Shown here piece after piece: positions 1 through 21,300 of a stretch of 64,000 nt of DNA. Below the pieces are notes generated by a model. The model was given only the letters and a program-made list of their open reading frames with translations. It had not been told where the DNA came from and ran no database searches. A program made the position numbers and the translations under genes. Every line of letters starts with the position of its first letter. Position 1 is the first letter of the stretch. The stretch comes from Pratylenchus scribneri (Eukaryota; Nematoda; Chromadorea; Rhabditida; Pratylenchidae). The DNA lies in NCBI GenBank assembly GCA_030063045.1, contig JAQSEB010000085.1, positions 186,001 through 250,000 of the forward strand. Direction: 5' to 3'.

Positions 1-676
1 ATTCCATCGACAAATTTGCAGCGGCCTTTGGCAATTTCCTGATGCTAAAATTTGAATTTATTTTAAAATATTTCAAATTAAAATTTACAATTTGTTCTTC
101 GCTTAACCCTCCATCTTCCGTCGAGCACACCACCCAATCCGCCTCGAATGCTTTCATCAATTTTCGAAAATCCATATCGCGGTAAAGTGACATGCTAAAT
201 TTGTGAATTATATTTAAAAATATTTACATATTAAATAATTTACTATGAAATCCAGGCATAATTCAGTTGGTCCATCACAATATTTTTCTGCTTGAAGAAT
301 GAGCCAATCGCGCCAAATTTGGGTGAATAAGCCTTGATTTCATTGTATGCCTGGTCCGAAAAGTAGATGACTGGTGTCTTGACCTAGAAAAAAATGAATT
401 ATTGTTTTTTTTTATAATTAAATTAACATGCACAAAAACATCGCCCTCTGGATTTCCCACATCGTACACTTCTGTTTCGTATGGCTCCTGTCCTGCCGGG
501 ATTGCTTTGATGATTTGTTGCTTTTCATAATCATAAATGAGCCATTGGCCAAGTTTGAATTTGCTCAATCCTTCGCATTTTTTGCCACAATTCTTTGCCG
601 GAATCCACAATTGTCCAATGTCACGATTGCTGGCACTGACGAACACGAAAATTGCCTCAACTTGGGTTGTTGTCAT
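1..676 (-). CDS. Unknown protein, 3' end cut by window edge
   Basis: Four exons are visible on the minus strand: 428-676, 244-383, 89-194 and 1-44, the last running off the window. The start is ATG at 674-676. Exon 2 at first seems to end in a TAG stop, but that TAG overlaps a GTAAAT donor. Splicing to the TTTAG acceptor just before 194 keeps the frame (TCA TA + C ATG), so this is one gene, not two small ones. The roughly 179 visible residues begin MTTTQVEAIFVFVSASNRDI and contain KTPVIYFSDQAYNEIKAY and LMKAFEADWVVCSTEDGG. There is no clear signal peptide or membrane segment. I do not recognise the family. Introns are 44-50 bp, typical for the window. Exon phases all agree, so the gene is likely real; its function is unknown. 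Confidence 0.7.
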
Positions 677-966
677 TTTTCAAAATTAATCGTCGTCGAC
701 AATATTCCTTTAAAAAGTACTTTTAATTAAAATTAATTAGCACAAATATATAGGTAAATATAATCAGCAATGAATAGCTTGAATGTAAATTTTCATTAAT
801 AAGGTGAAATATTTATCCGATCGATCAATAATAGAGGTGGAAATATGATGGATTGCAATAATTTAACTTAAATTTAATACTATCAACAATTAAATAATTA
901 TCCAATCAATAATCAATTCATCTTCATCATTTCATTATATTTCTCCACATCATTTTGAATATCTCA

Positions 967-2985
967 TCAGAAATTGAATGGGAAGAACGGCGCGTTGTTG
1001 TCGGTACCTTCAGCATTGTCATTTGATCCGAAATTGAATCCAGTAAATTGGAATGATTGATCTTTGGAAGGCTCGCCACCGCCAAATCCAGCAAAATGGA
1101 ATGATTGTTCCTTGGAAGTCCCACCACCGTCACAAGTCCCAAACAAGTTGTTCAGAAATCCACCATTGTTTGAGAGAGTAACATCCTGCTGCTCGTCCAT
1201 GCCCAAAAATGAGTTTGAGAATCCTCCAACATTCTTTGATGCGTCCGAAGTGGCTTTCGGATTCATTTGCTGAAAAACAAAAATTTTTGATAACCATATT
1301 CTTAATATTAACCTGCTGCTGTTGTTCCTTTGTTGGTCCACGACCGCCACCAGCAGCAGGAGGAGGAGGAGGAGGTGAGGCAAATAAGTTGCCAAAGCCA
1401 CCACTCTTTGAGAAAGTCAAATCCTGAAATTTTGGAATATTAGATTTATTCAAGATTCCCATTCTACCCAAAGCAATTAATTCTAATCCCTGTAAGTCTT
1501 AATGCTAAAAGCTTTAATGGGCAATTGGAAGAAACTTTCCAACCCTAGGTCAATTCAATTTTTCTAGTTATTAATGGGTTTATCAATCAAATTGTTAAGA
1601 GAACCTGATGTTGTTGTCCCTTGGTTGGCTTATTAGCACCACCACCAGTTGGTGCCGCAAATAAATTGCCAAGAAAGTCACCGCCGCCCTTTGAGAGATT
1701 CGTATCCGGTTCCGAGTTCATATCCAAAAATGATGATGACAAACGACCAGTGCCACCCGCAATGGCTTTCTTCGGATTCATTTGCTGAAAAAAGACTAAA
1801 ATTTTTGATATCCGTATTCTTAATAATTTACCTGTTGTTGTTGTTCCTTTGTTGGCCCACGACCGCCACCGAGAGCAGGAGTTGCGGAGGTAAATAAGCT
1901 GTCAAAGCCACCATTCTTTGAGATAGTCACATCGGGTTCCTTCTGCTGTTGTTGGTGCATATGCTTATGAAGTGGATACGGCGGATAAGATGCGGTTGAT
2001 CCCGAGTCCGGCGAAGCAATGGTCTCAAAACGAACACGTTTTGGTGCGGTTGCAGATTCTGGTGGTTCTTTGGCAGTGCGACCCTCTCCAAGCAATGGCC
2101 GTTGTTCGGCAATACGATTCGCGTTAGGCATTGGTGTGTCGGCAGAACGATCCTCAATCATTGGTGTTGGTGTTCGAGCAGCACGAGCACGACTCACACG
2201 CAAACGCAGACCGGCCATTTTTGCTTCCAACTGAAATTCACTTATAAAATAATTAATAAATTTTACAGTCAACCTTAATGGCAATTTCAAATTCGTTGTC
2301 CATCGATTTGACGAAAGTGTGGGTTTTGGAGGAATAATTGGCCAAAGCCAAGCAGAACGATTTGAATGGAGTCTCTTTGTGTTGTTCCAATAAAGCAGTA
2401 CGCTCAGCGATCACTTCATCCGTCTTGGCAATGTCCTTTTGGATTTTATCAAACTCTTCTTCTTGCTTCTTCAATTCATCAAGGATGGCACGCTTCTCAG
2501 GAAGCCAGGGTGCTTCTCGAAGTTGCTTGGAGAATTGCTCGTTGAATGACTCGATCTCAGCTGCCTTCTCGGCGGGATCGAACTGCACCAATTATCCGAA
2601 TTATTATTTGATATCATTAAAAAAATACCAATTTTCCTTGAATGCCTTTGAATTGGTTGACCATTCCTTTCTTGCGCTTCATTTCAGTGACCAATCTTCA
2701 ATAAAATTAGGTAATCAATAATTTATTATTTTAATTGTCACCCGAATTTGTGATATCCTGAAAACTGGCGACATTTTTCCATTCCTTGGATGCGTTTAAC
2801 CAAAGCCATAATTTCCTTCTTTTCTTCATGACGTTGACGTTGAATTTGCTCGAGATTTTCAGTGATTTCTGAATATATTTTAAATTGAATTTATACTACT
2901 TATACTTATTTACAAACTCACTCTCATTTATGATTGTTTCTTCATAAAGTTCAGCCTCCAAAGCCCGACGTTGTTTAATTAAAAA
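967..2985 (-). CDS. Coiled-coil protein with duplicated Gly/Phe (GGFxxLF) modules
   Basis: Exons, from 5' to 3' on the minus strand: about 2922-2985, 2742-2868, 2629-2695, 2274-2582, 1832-2230, 1605-1784, 1313-1423 and 967-1269 (stop). All junctions from 2868 down are in phase. The N-terminal half is charged and probably coiled-coil (for example EIESFNEQFSKQLREAP and LKKQEEEFDKIQKD). A basic linker follows (GLRLRVSRARAAR). The C-terminal half carries repeated SKxGGFxxLF motifs, Gly/Pro stretches, PTKEQQQQ tails and a final FG-rich end (FAGFGGGEP, FTGFNFGSND). The FG-like tail recalls FG nucleoporins in composition only; I would not name it. The 5' end is unresolved: a candidate first exon with ATG near 3066-3076 ends at a GTTAGA donor, but I find no good acceptor joining it to the exon at 2922. 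Two exon-intron pairs are duplicated (see findings). Confidence 0.72.
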
Positions 2986-3089
2986 ATAAGTTTCAAACAA
3001 AATAAAACTATAATTCTAACCCAGTTCGGAAATGTTTAATCTATGTCCGCCTTTAGCTTTGTCCATTTGAAACATAATTAACAATTATT

Positions 3090-4686
3090 AATCAATCTCT
3101 GTAACATAAATTTTATATAAACTTAAAAACATCAAATTTGATTATTATGATATTTTTGGACAAATATAACAAATGTGCGAAATATAAGTACTTTATTAAT
3201 TTAATTATTCTTGATTTATCACAATCACAATGCGATGCGAATGCAACCTCCACCCAGCTTCGCACTTTAATTTTTTTAACTTGTTGGTTGTTGTTGTTGT
3301 TGTTTGGTTTGTTTGCAGGCAGCTCACTCATCTCTCTCTCCGTCTTCACTCTGCTTGCTTCATTTCAATTTCAATTTTCAACAATCAATCAATAAGTATA
3401 AATGATTTCGTTTCGAAAAATAAATTTTTAAAAATTAGCTACAATAAAACTAACGGATATTTGAGTAGGGACTAGGGGGAGTAGGCGTTTTACTTTTATG
3501 CCTCAAACTTTCCAACTTATCGCCATCGTCAAACTTATCACCATTAATTTAATTAATTAAAATTATATAATTCATTTTTGAAAATGGCAGAGCAGACAAT
3601 CGGCGCATTATATTATGAAAGACCAGCAGCAGAGGAAGCCGATTTTGCCTTAAAATTTTATAAATTTGATTGTAAAAATGTAAATAAAAATAACAATTTT
3701 TGCATTTTATTACAAATTGGGATGGGAATGGGAAGCATTTACTTATTTATTTTTCCATCAAGTTCACCTTCAATTCCACACTTTCCATCTTCCTTCCAGT
3801 TTTCATCAGCTCAACCCATCTTCAACTTTCAAAGGCACTTGAAAGCTCGACCTTCTTGCCGCACTTCCCATTTTCCACCACATAAAATTGTTAAATTATT
3901 AGCTCAAGGAGTGGGAAGAAGCGTCAAAAACTTGTTCTTCGATTACTTCTCGGCCTTTGCTGTGCTTCCTTTTTCGCTAAGCTTTTCGGGGCCGATAATT
4001 TTTTCGCAATTCTTCCACAATTGATCAGCCGCAACTAATTCCCTTCCTCTCCAATAATTCACATCAGTCAGCCAACAGAGAAGGACCATCGGCGCCACAG
4101 AAATGTCCAAAAAGCATAATCGCATAATTTGCAGCCGGGGAGTGCTCCACATATTTCCTTCCCCCTTCAATGTTCAATGGCCCTTTATTTCCCAAAAAAA
4201 AACTTGAAAAAATGGCCATAATTCTAATTTTTTTAAATTTATTTTGTAATTTTCACATTTTTCAGTAGAAAAATTTCTTTGCTACAATAAGTGAATTTAT
4301 TTTACTTGATTTATTTGATTGAAATGTTTGTTGATTTTTTTTATAAATTTTTCAATTAAAATGTTTACCAATTTTCGATAAAAAGCATACAAAAAAGTGT
4401 CTATTTGAAAAAATCCACATTCACAGCAAAAATTTTCGTCCCGGCCCGTCCCATTCTTTGTTCTTTTTTCGTCAATTCTTTCTCCCTTATTTCATGACTT
4501 TTTCCCCCAATAATCAGCTTTACTCGTTGGGCAATAAAAAAGAAAATATTTCCACAAAATTTTATAGCCAATTTTGCCAAAATTGCAAAAATTCACAAAT
4601 TTAATCGGATCAAACACATAGGGAAAATAATTTGCCTAAAATTGACCAATTTCCCATAAAATAATTTGATTCAAATATCTCCCAAA
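3090..4686. other. Intergenic, with one doubtful exon-like stretch
   Basis: No gene could be built here. It holds a short TTG-rich microsatellite near 3280-3308 and mixed low-complexity sequence. A plus-strand open stretch at 3583-3690 begins MAEQTIGALYYERPAAEEA and looks protein-like for about 30 residues. It then runs into non-coding-looking sequence and I found no partner exon. It may be an orphan or a relic exon. Confidence 0.35.
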
Positions 4687-6899
4687 ATGGAGCCCAATGT
4701 GGCCAACAATTCTCCTCCTCAAATAAACCAAAAAGAGGAACAAGCAGCCATCAGTGAAAATTCCGTGGATGGAAAATTGGAAGGCAAATCAAAAAGGAGT
4801 TGGAGCCAATTCTTTCGAAAATATTTCCTTGAAGGCATGTCAAAGTTAAAAATGGAAAAAGAATCCTAAAAGAATATTTGAAGGCCAAAAATTGGAGGAT
4901 TCTTTGCCAATTGCAAAAATTTCTTCCGTTTCTGCTGTTGACCAACAATTTAATAATTCAATTTCCATTTCCTCCTCCTCAAATTCCCCTTTGGTTGTTC
5001 CATTCCATGAACGTTACCGAAAATATATTGGATTATTATTGCCGGCCATTTTTATGCAATTGCTTTGGTGGACTTTGGCCATTCGATACAATTTATTCCG
5101 CCTTTATCCGACCCGATACCCAATGGCCATTACAATGATTTTTGGGGCAACAATTGCTGGTAAAAATTGTTTATGGATTCAAATATTCGAATTATTAGGA
5201 GCCACTTCCGAAGGTGGCGGCGCCGTTGCATTCCCAGTGATGACACTTTTATTGCATATTGACTCATTGGTGGCAAGGGATTTCTCGTTGATGATCCAGA
5301 GTTGTGGTGAATTATTGAAAGGATAAAATATTAACAAAATTATTTAAATTAAAAATGGCCATTTTATTAAATAGGCCCACAAAACTGGGCCAAATTTTGC
5401 TTTTCCATATCAAATCCAACACTAATCCTTATGGCCAATATATTTTGCCTCGAAATTAATGAATATTCCTTTCCATTCGAGGCAAAAATGTTGAGAGAAA
5501 TGAATAAAAATTATTAAAAATTCCAATAGGAATGACTTCCTCGGCATTTGCAATTCTTTGGATGCGAATTATGTTGGAATGGCATTCAATCATTTTTTGC
5601 ACTTTAGGCTCCACTTTTGGCATCATTTTGGGCTTTCAATTTGTCGACCAAATTTTTGATGGTCTTTTAATTAAAATTTATTCATTTTTATTCCCTAAAA
5701 CAGGTGCAACCAAAAAAATGCTATTTGGTAATTAAAAAACAAATAAATTTATTTAATATTTATTTTATTCATTTGTCAGTGTCAATTTGGTTTTCATTTG
5801 CCATTGCCCTTTTCCTATTAAATCGGCAACATAAAAGAGTTGCGCATTTAGAAATAAAAGGTCAAAAAGAATTTCTATAAAATTAAAAATTTATAATTTA
5901 CAGATTTTTGTGCATGGAAGGCAGTTTTATTGCTTATAACCGGTTTTGTGGGAGGTAGAAAAATTTTTACTTTAACAAACGAATTTTAATTCATAAAAAT
6001 TTTAAAATACCGTATATTAAAATACCATCTTACAAATAATTTCCCATCTTTTGGGAATGTAGAAAATAAATTTCCCTTAGGTTTTAAACGATTATTTACG
6101 GTATTATTTATTTCGCGAATAAAATAATAAATCCATCAAAATTCTCTTATTGTTAGGTCTTTGCAGTGCATTCTCCGGTTCCGGCGTCGACATTTGTTCA
6201 TTTTCAATTTTAACACTTTTATTCCGAGTCAGCGAAAAAATTGCAACACCAACATCCGTAATCCTAATGGCCGCAAATACTTTGGTGAATAAAATTGCAA
6301 TAATTGTTTTTTAATAATTTGCCAAAAGGTTGGCTTTTTCTGGCGAGAATTGATCCAAAATGGGATTTCCACAGAAGCCTGGGAATATTTTGCCGTTTCG
6401 GGTGGATTATGGAATAATTTTTTTTAAAATTTATTTCCAATTCTTCCAGTCCCAATGGTCGTTGTTTTTGGCCCTTTGGGCGCATTCCTCTCCTCACATT
6501 GCCATCGACAAGTTTTGGCATCCACCGTTTATGCACTTGAGGCATTGGCCTTAATCGGATTTTTGGCCACATTTCCACCCCTTCGACTCATTCTCATTGG
6601 CCTTGGAATTATCATTTTCAGGTAATAAATTAATTTTGGGCGAATGTTCTTTATTTTTTTGCAGTTTTTTCCTTTTCCTTGGCATTTGCCGATTGGGCAA
6701 TTGGTTGGATTCATCAGCAGAAAATTCACCAAAAATTAGTGGACAATGGATTCGACGATTTTGGGCCAGAAAAGTGACCGATTTGGCCGATAGCGAAAAT
6801 GTTGGAAGGAAAAATATAAATTGGAATGAGGAGGATGGATTGAAAAATGAAGAAACCAATAGAGAAAATGGCAGCAGAAAAAGCACAAAAATTGGATAA
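4687..6899 (+). CDS. TauE/SafE-family membrane transporter-like protein
   Basis: Nine exons in phase: 4687-4844, 4873-5306, 5530-5727, 5780-5860, 5904-5954, 6157-6284, 6329-6401, 6450-6621 and 6665-6899, giving 509 residues. The polar N-terminus (about 100 residues) is followed by many hydrophobic segments, so it should be a polytopic membrane protein. Two family-like motifs sit where the two halves of TauE/SafE proteins carry Gly-rich turns: GATSEGGGAVAFPVM near residue 160 and GLCSAFSGSGVDICSFS near 308-324, followed by VSEKIATPTSVILMAANT. The family in bacteria exports sulfite and related organosulfonates; metazoan members are poorly studied, so the substrate here is inference at best. The tail is hydrophilic and charged. 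The oddity is the first intron, modelled as only 28 bp (4845-4872). Without it a stop codon intervenes, so that junction is the weakest part of the model. Confidence 0.82.
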
Positions 6900-7401
6900 A
6901 ATGAAATATTTTATCAATTAAAAAAATGAATTAATAAATAAATTAATAAAAATTTACCCAAAATATCGACTTATTTCCAATTATATGATTGCCATTTGGC
7001 ATTTTTCAATTAAAAAGAATAGAATACTTTTGTGGATTATTGAATTAAATTAATATTAATAAATTTAATGCAAAAAAATTGGATACAATTTGGCCACATA
7101 ATTTAGGCACTTTATCGAATTTAAAATCTGCCATTTAAATTTTACCATAAGAAAATTTTTAAAATGATTTAAATGGGGAAATGGCCAAGAAAATGAAGGT
7201 AAAATATTTGATAAATTTGCTGTTTTGGCAATGGCAATTCATTTTATTAAAATGGCCATAAAATGCATGAAATTGCGAATTTAATCTCAAAAAATTCATC
7301 CACTGAAAATAAATATAAAAATATCATCAATTGGGGGATTGGGGTTCATTGTTTTTTGGCATCATCGAAAACAAATAAAAGCAAATTATTATTAGAATAA
7401 T
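6900..7401. other. Intergenic between convergent genes
   Basis: The 3' ends of the transporter gene and the homeobox gene face each other here. The sequence is AT-rich, with several AATAAA-like words (for example near 6930-6950 and 7300-7315) that could serve as polyadenylation signals on either strand. Nothing else stands out. Confidence 0.5.
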
Positions 7402-15399
<7,998 letters not shown>

Positions 15400-18300
15400 T
15401 CCAACCAATTTAGGCAATTTGGTCGATCAGAATTTGTATTTAAATCTCACAAATCCTTGAAATTGAAGAAGGAAATTTATAGTGGCGAGTCCAATTTTAA
15501 TTCAAAAATTTTATGAAAATTTGCGAATTTTTGTTGACGTCTTTGCCTGCGCATATTAAACAAATGAGGAAGTTGGCCGCATTCCCCTCAAAAAATTTAT
15601 TTCCTTCTCAAAATGTTAAATGCCCAAAAAAGTTGTGAATTCTTCCTAAAGTGGTTTCCCCCAAATCCCAGTGCTTTGCCAAATTTATTGCGTCCAACTT
15701 TTGCACTTATTCAGCATCACCACTTGTTGAAGATTATTTTAGGGAAAACGGAAATGCGCGCGTCGTCCAATTGGCGCATTTTACACCCATTTTTGGAAAT
15801 GGGGGATGTCAGCCAAAAAGCTTAAAAGTCGTCGACGATTCTCTGACGCCTATTTTGGTGGGTGCAAATTTTACGGAAATTTGCAATGAAATGTTTAATT
15901 GAGCATTCTAACCAAAAATGTGTTTTAAGCCATATTTTAATTTATTTAAAAAAATAATTTAAATAATGTTTTTGGATTCAAATTTAATAAAAAAAAAATA
16001 TTATTTTTATTTTTTTTTGTATTAAAATAATATTTGGCCCGAAATTTGTGACTATTTTCAATGGGATTCAAATTATATTTATGGGCAACAAAACCAATGA
16101 ATAAAATTAAATGTGGGCAATGTCAATTGGTCGAAATGATATTAAAAAGTGCCAATTTATGCGCAAATAACAAATAGAGAGAGCCATTTGCGTTTTGGTC
16201 CAATTTACTCATATTCATTTTTAAATGGCAATTTTTGTTCATAAATTGGTGGTGAAAAATGAGCAATTGTTTAGGAGGGGAAAATACGGTAAAGGTTGAA
16301 TATGGAAGGAATAAATTTCCATGAAAAAATAACCCAGACTTAAAATGGGCATTTTTCATCATTACTAATTATTATGTGCTCCGCATTTTAAAGTTCATCG
16401 AAAAAAGAGAGAAAATGGAGGACAATGTGCCGTCAATTCGGGAATGGAATCCTCCCCCATTGGTGTCTTTCTGGATGCGCCCATTAATTAATGAATGAAT
16501 GAATGTGCCATTTGCCCATTATTCCAGCACAAAAAAAGGAGTTTGGAGGAGAGAATATTGGTTAGGTTCAATGCATTCTCGACTCGTTTTTTTGTCGGAA
16601 TCAGCGGGAAATCATCATCCCAATTTTGAGGAAAATGCCGGCAATGAATGTAAAAATGGGCAAATGATGGGCAATATTTTATTTAGAAGAATAAATGGGT
16701 GGAGCAGAAAAGAAGCAAAGGAGGCGAAGGATTTGTGTTATTTTTGAGCAATGAGAGGAGAATATAAAAAAAAATGGGCGGGGCCAATTTCGGCCAAAGG
16801 CGCCACATAAATCCTCCGCCTCGAGGGGAAGGCTCACAATGCGCTTTGCTTAAATTAATTTTGCGAAGGATGGATTTGAAGGGAGGGACGCATTCATCCT
16901 TGACAAATTGCAGCTCTGCTGCCTATTCCCGAGAATAAATTTCCTCTCCCCCAAAAAAATTTGTAGGGGATTACGATAGGTTTTGGGGCATTTTGGATTG
17001 GATGTATGAACAATTTTATTGGAGAGGAATGGTGAAAAAAATGTGAATTCCAATTCCAATTTTGGGCATTTGATGGAAAGGAGGAAAGCAAAAATAAATT
17101 ATCACATCAAAATTACATTTCCCCTTTCAGACAATTTTATAAAAATAGTTGGCGAAAATCACTTCATTTAATTGAATATTGGCTGAAGGAGGGAAAAAAA
17201 ATTTTTACGAATGAATGAATTAGGAAATTCAGAATGATGGCCCAAAACATCTGATTTAAAAATCCGTAGATCGGAAAATTTATAAAAAAAAGCACTTAAA
17301 TTAATTTAAAGGAAATGAGAAAATAGGATTTTTCAATTGACAAAGTGGCCACAAATTTCAGCAATGCCTTTGGCAATTTTAGTATAGAATTAAGAAGCAG
17401 GCCAAAATTTTTATTAATAATCATAATATCATTCAATAAGGACATAATTGACCATTTTTATAATAAAATGAATAATATTTAATAAATGTTTTGTTATTTT
17501 CATTAAAATGTGTAAATATTAAATTGGAGTTATTCAAAAATTTAGAATAGAAAGTACTTACCAATAGTTGTAGTCAGATCCAATTTTTATAATTTTAATT
17601 TTAATATATGATTGAAAATTATGAAAAAATAGAAATATTATTTTTTGCTCAAATTCTCTGACTAATAAATAATTTCAGAAAAAAAGTAGAATGTCAAAAT
17701 TCTGAATGAAACATAATAATATAAGCATGGATTTTTTTAATAGGAAATTTCACGCTCTATTAAATTATATAAAAATATATGGTTCGCCGACATTTGCGCA
17801 CTATTTTTTTAGTCAAGTCAAACTTATATAGAATCCCCAAACCCCTAACCCATAGCCCCTAAACCCATAGCCCCTAAACCCATGCCTGCCCCTAAACCTA
17901 ACCCTAGCCCCTAATCCCTAATTAAAAAAATAGTGCGCAAATGTCGGGTTTTTAATAGAGTGCGCAAATGTCGGGTGCGCAAATGTCGCAGCACGAAATA
18001 TATTCCTAAATTTTGAGTTTTTTGATGCCAAAATTTGATGGTATTGAAATGTTTTCCCCTAACTTTAATTTGAAGCAATGGCATGGAAGCAAATTAATTT
18101 TCAAAGAAATTAGAATAAAATTGAAATGAGGGAATAAAATTATCCGAATTATTTTAAAATGGAACAAAATGATAATATGATTAGAATGGGGAAAATGTAA
18201 TGGACATTGAATGGAGGAATGGACAGTCAAATCAGCCGAATAAATGAGTGCTGCATAAATGGCTGCTCATTCAACGCTGGTGTGCCAGTCCATTAACAAA

Positions 18301-21300
18301 TTAAACCCGCATTAACATTATAAAATTAACACAACAACCACCCGTCGCCTTTCCTTCAATTTAACCTTCTCCCCCTAATAAGCGGATAGTCAAAGCCATT
18401 TAACCGGTGGAAATAAAACACAAATGAATTGTCCAAAATGGAGGAATTGTCAAATTTGGGGCAATGTATGTAGAAATACATAAATTATTGTGCGCCCATT
18501 AATTTTGTCGTTTTGTTTCGCATTTTAACCAAATAAAAGGTTTCAAAACGGACATTGTTGAGTGCTGCCATCGGCGATCGGTCCCGGCAAAACACCCAAA
18601 AATTCCCCTTTATTTAGGCTTTTAATTGTGCCTCAGCCTTAATTGACAATACCCATTGAATAATGATGGGGAAAAGATGGAGAAAATTTTTGCAATTTTG
18701 CGCGACTACAATTTCGATGTAGATTTTACAGTATGCGCATTTGGAGCGCAACAAATTCGTTTTGAATGCGCGCAGTTGAAGTTTGAAAAGGTGATTTAAA
18801 AGTTTAAAATTTGTATTAAAAGGTTTAAAGATAGATAGGTGATAATGATAAAATACTATTTAATGCCACCAATTTGATATATTAAAAATAATTTTTTATT
18901 AGTCAAAAGTTGCCTCTTAAAATATGCCGTTTATATCAAAAAAAATTATGGAGAAGGCATAATTTTTAAAAGTGATTAAATGTCTACAAAAAATTTTTAC
19001 AAAAATGGCAATAAAAATAAAATAAATAGAAATGGAAATAGGAAAAGATAAATTAAATTCAACAATATAATTAAAATATTTTTTTGCTTTGATGATTTTT
19101 TGAACGCATTCTTTCCTCAAATGCTAGCACAAATATTTATTTATGTCAGCATTTTGTCAGCTTTATTCATTTTCCTTCAATTGGACTAATTCGTTGTCAT
19201 TCCTTTTTTAATTGTTATTTTTTTACGATTGCATGAATGCGGTCAATCTATTATCCATCCATTTATTCTACGGTATATCCAATTTGGCCAATATTCTCTC
19301 TCTCAAATGTTCTCGATTCCAGTACCCTTTTTCGGCCAAATAATGCGCAGCGCATTTTTGGTACCCTTGGCAACTTTTTGGGGGAACAATTGAAAATGAA
19401 TATGAAAAAATAATACAAAATATTTTATTGAAAAAGTGCATCAAAAATTCGAGAAAAAGTAAATAATAAAATTTGAATAGCATTTAATTTTTATGCCTAT
19501 CCCTCCCAATATTACTTAAAATAATGATAATAATTTAGCATTATTTTATGAGAAGAGAAAGGCTTTTCCGAAAATTTAAATGCTCAATTATGCCTTCCAT
19601 TTTCATTATGCTCTGCAATTTACTAGAAAGATCATTCATTATTCATTACAAAAGTCAAATAAGCAAAAATATTTCCTTTTTTAATAATTTATTTTTTTAT
19701 TTGGCCAATTGTTGGGTGAATTATTGCGCAAAAGCATTTAGGCCAAGCCTCAATTGGCCGACTGTAATTTTAGGAAGTTCTAAGAATGGCATTTGGAATG
19801 TGGATGGCACAATTGGCACATTTATATTTATTTATTCATTCATTTTATTCATCATTCATTAACTTAAATTGGAGGAAGGAAAAAGAATTTTCCGGTAATT
19901 GATGAAGCGGAAAATGCGCGCGCATAAATGTATCAAAAACAACCAAAAATGGCCAAATTGCGTAGCAAAAAACATTTTGAATATTTCCAAATTTGGAATG
20001 AATAAAATTTTTTAAAAAATATGCGCAATTTAAAAGTGAAAAAATGAATAGAAAAAATATAATATTTTAAATAATTTGGTTAAAAAAGATAAAAAGATTT
20101 AAAGGAAAAATTAAATTTAAAAAACTTTCAATCAAAAAACTGTAATTTTTAAGTTTTCTTAACATATTTCTATTTGGCTCTAGTCTAACCTAACCTAAAT
20201 CTAACCTTAAATTAAGCCTCTAAATCATAACAATTCCTTTTATTTCTAACATAAGTAAATATGGCCCCAAAAATAATTTTTGTAAAAATTTTTTTGTAAA
20301 TACATATATTATTCCAATTTTAAAATTCATAACCAAAATCAGATTATTTTGTATTTAATAAAAATATAATAATCATATTTCTATAGGGATTGAGGATTGG
20401 CACTTTTTGGGGGGCGGAAAAATAAAAATAATTATAAAATTATTTATTTAGAATAGCATTTATTTCTTTTTTAACTTTATATTTTGCTAATAGTCTATTC
20501 TGTATTATGGACATTGATGCATTAAATTCTCGATTTGAACATCATACAGACAAGGGGTGAATGGGGAATGACATTTTGGAAAATAATTTTAATTAATTAT
20601 TCGGAATTTGAACTTAAAATTTGAATAAATTTTCTAATTTTTGGCACGAAATTTGTGGAGGCAACATTTCTCACAATTTAATTGTGCCAATATTAAAATT
20701 TGTATCTTTTCAAATTGTCCGAGGCATTGTGTGAATTTTGCAAAATAGGACGGAAATTTATGATTTTTTTTGGTTTAGTGAAGAGAATTGGAGTGCAAAT
20801 GCAAAAATGGCATTTAATGCCGTCGCCGCCGCTCAATTTTGCCAGCCATTCATTTTTTGTGCTTTTCTCATTCAAACAATTTTGTACATTTTTCCATTCA
20901 TCCAAACAGTTTCGTTCCCCTCTTCAATTCCATTCTTTGGCCATCACATGCAAATTAAAATGTACGCGGCGTTCACGTTGTTGCGCCAAAATGCCAACAA
21001 AAATGCGCCTTTCAATTTTCCAAGCATTGTTTGTGTTTGCAAATTGGCACTTCTTCCAGTGGGGTGGGTTTAATTTTGCGATTCCAAATTTGGCTTTAAA
21101 CAATATAAATTTATTGCATTCAAATTTCGTTCTCTTTCATTAATTTTTCCACGCCTCCTCAAAATTTTCCGAGAAAAGGACACAAATTTTGTTTTAAATG
21201 TGCGAGGAAATGTGTGAAATATTTGACATTTTGATTTTTGGGCCAGACCAATAAAATTAATTTGGAAATTGAATAAATGAGTGGGGCAGAAAAGGAAATG

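Noticed and set aside
3935..3985. Resemblance to the 5' end of U2 snRNA (CTTCTCGGCCTTT followed by GCTAAG)
   Set aside because: Only about 20 bases match, with an insertion. The highly conserved branch-site-binding stretch that should follow is absent.
20700..21143. 147- and 111-codon overlapping plus-strand ORFs
   Set aside because: Two frames are open over the same stretch, Phe/Cys-rich composition typical of random AT-rich DNA, and no family signature.
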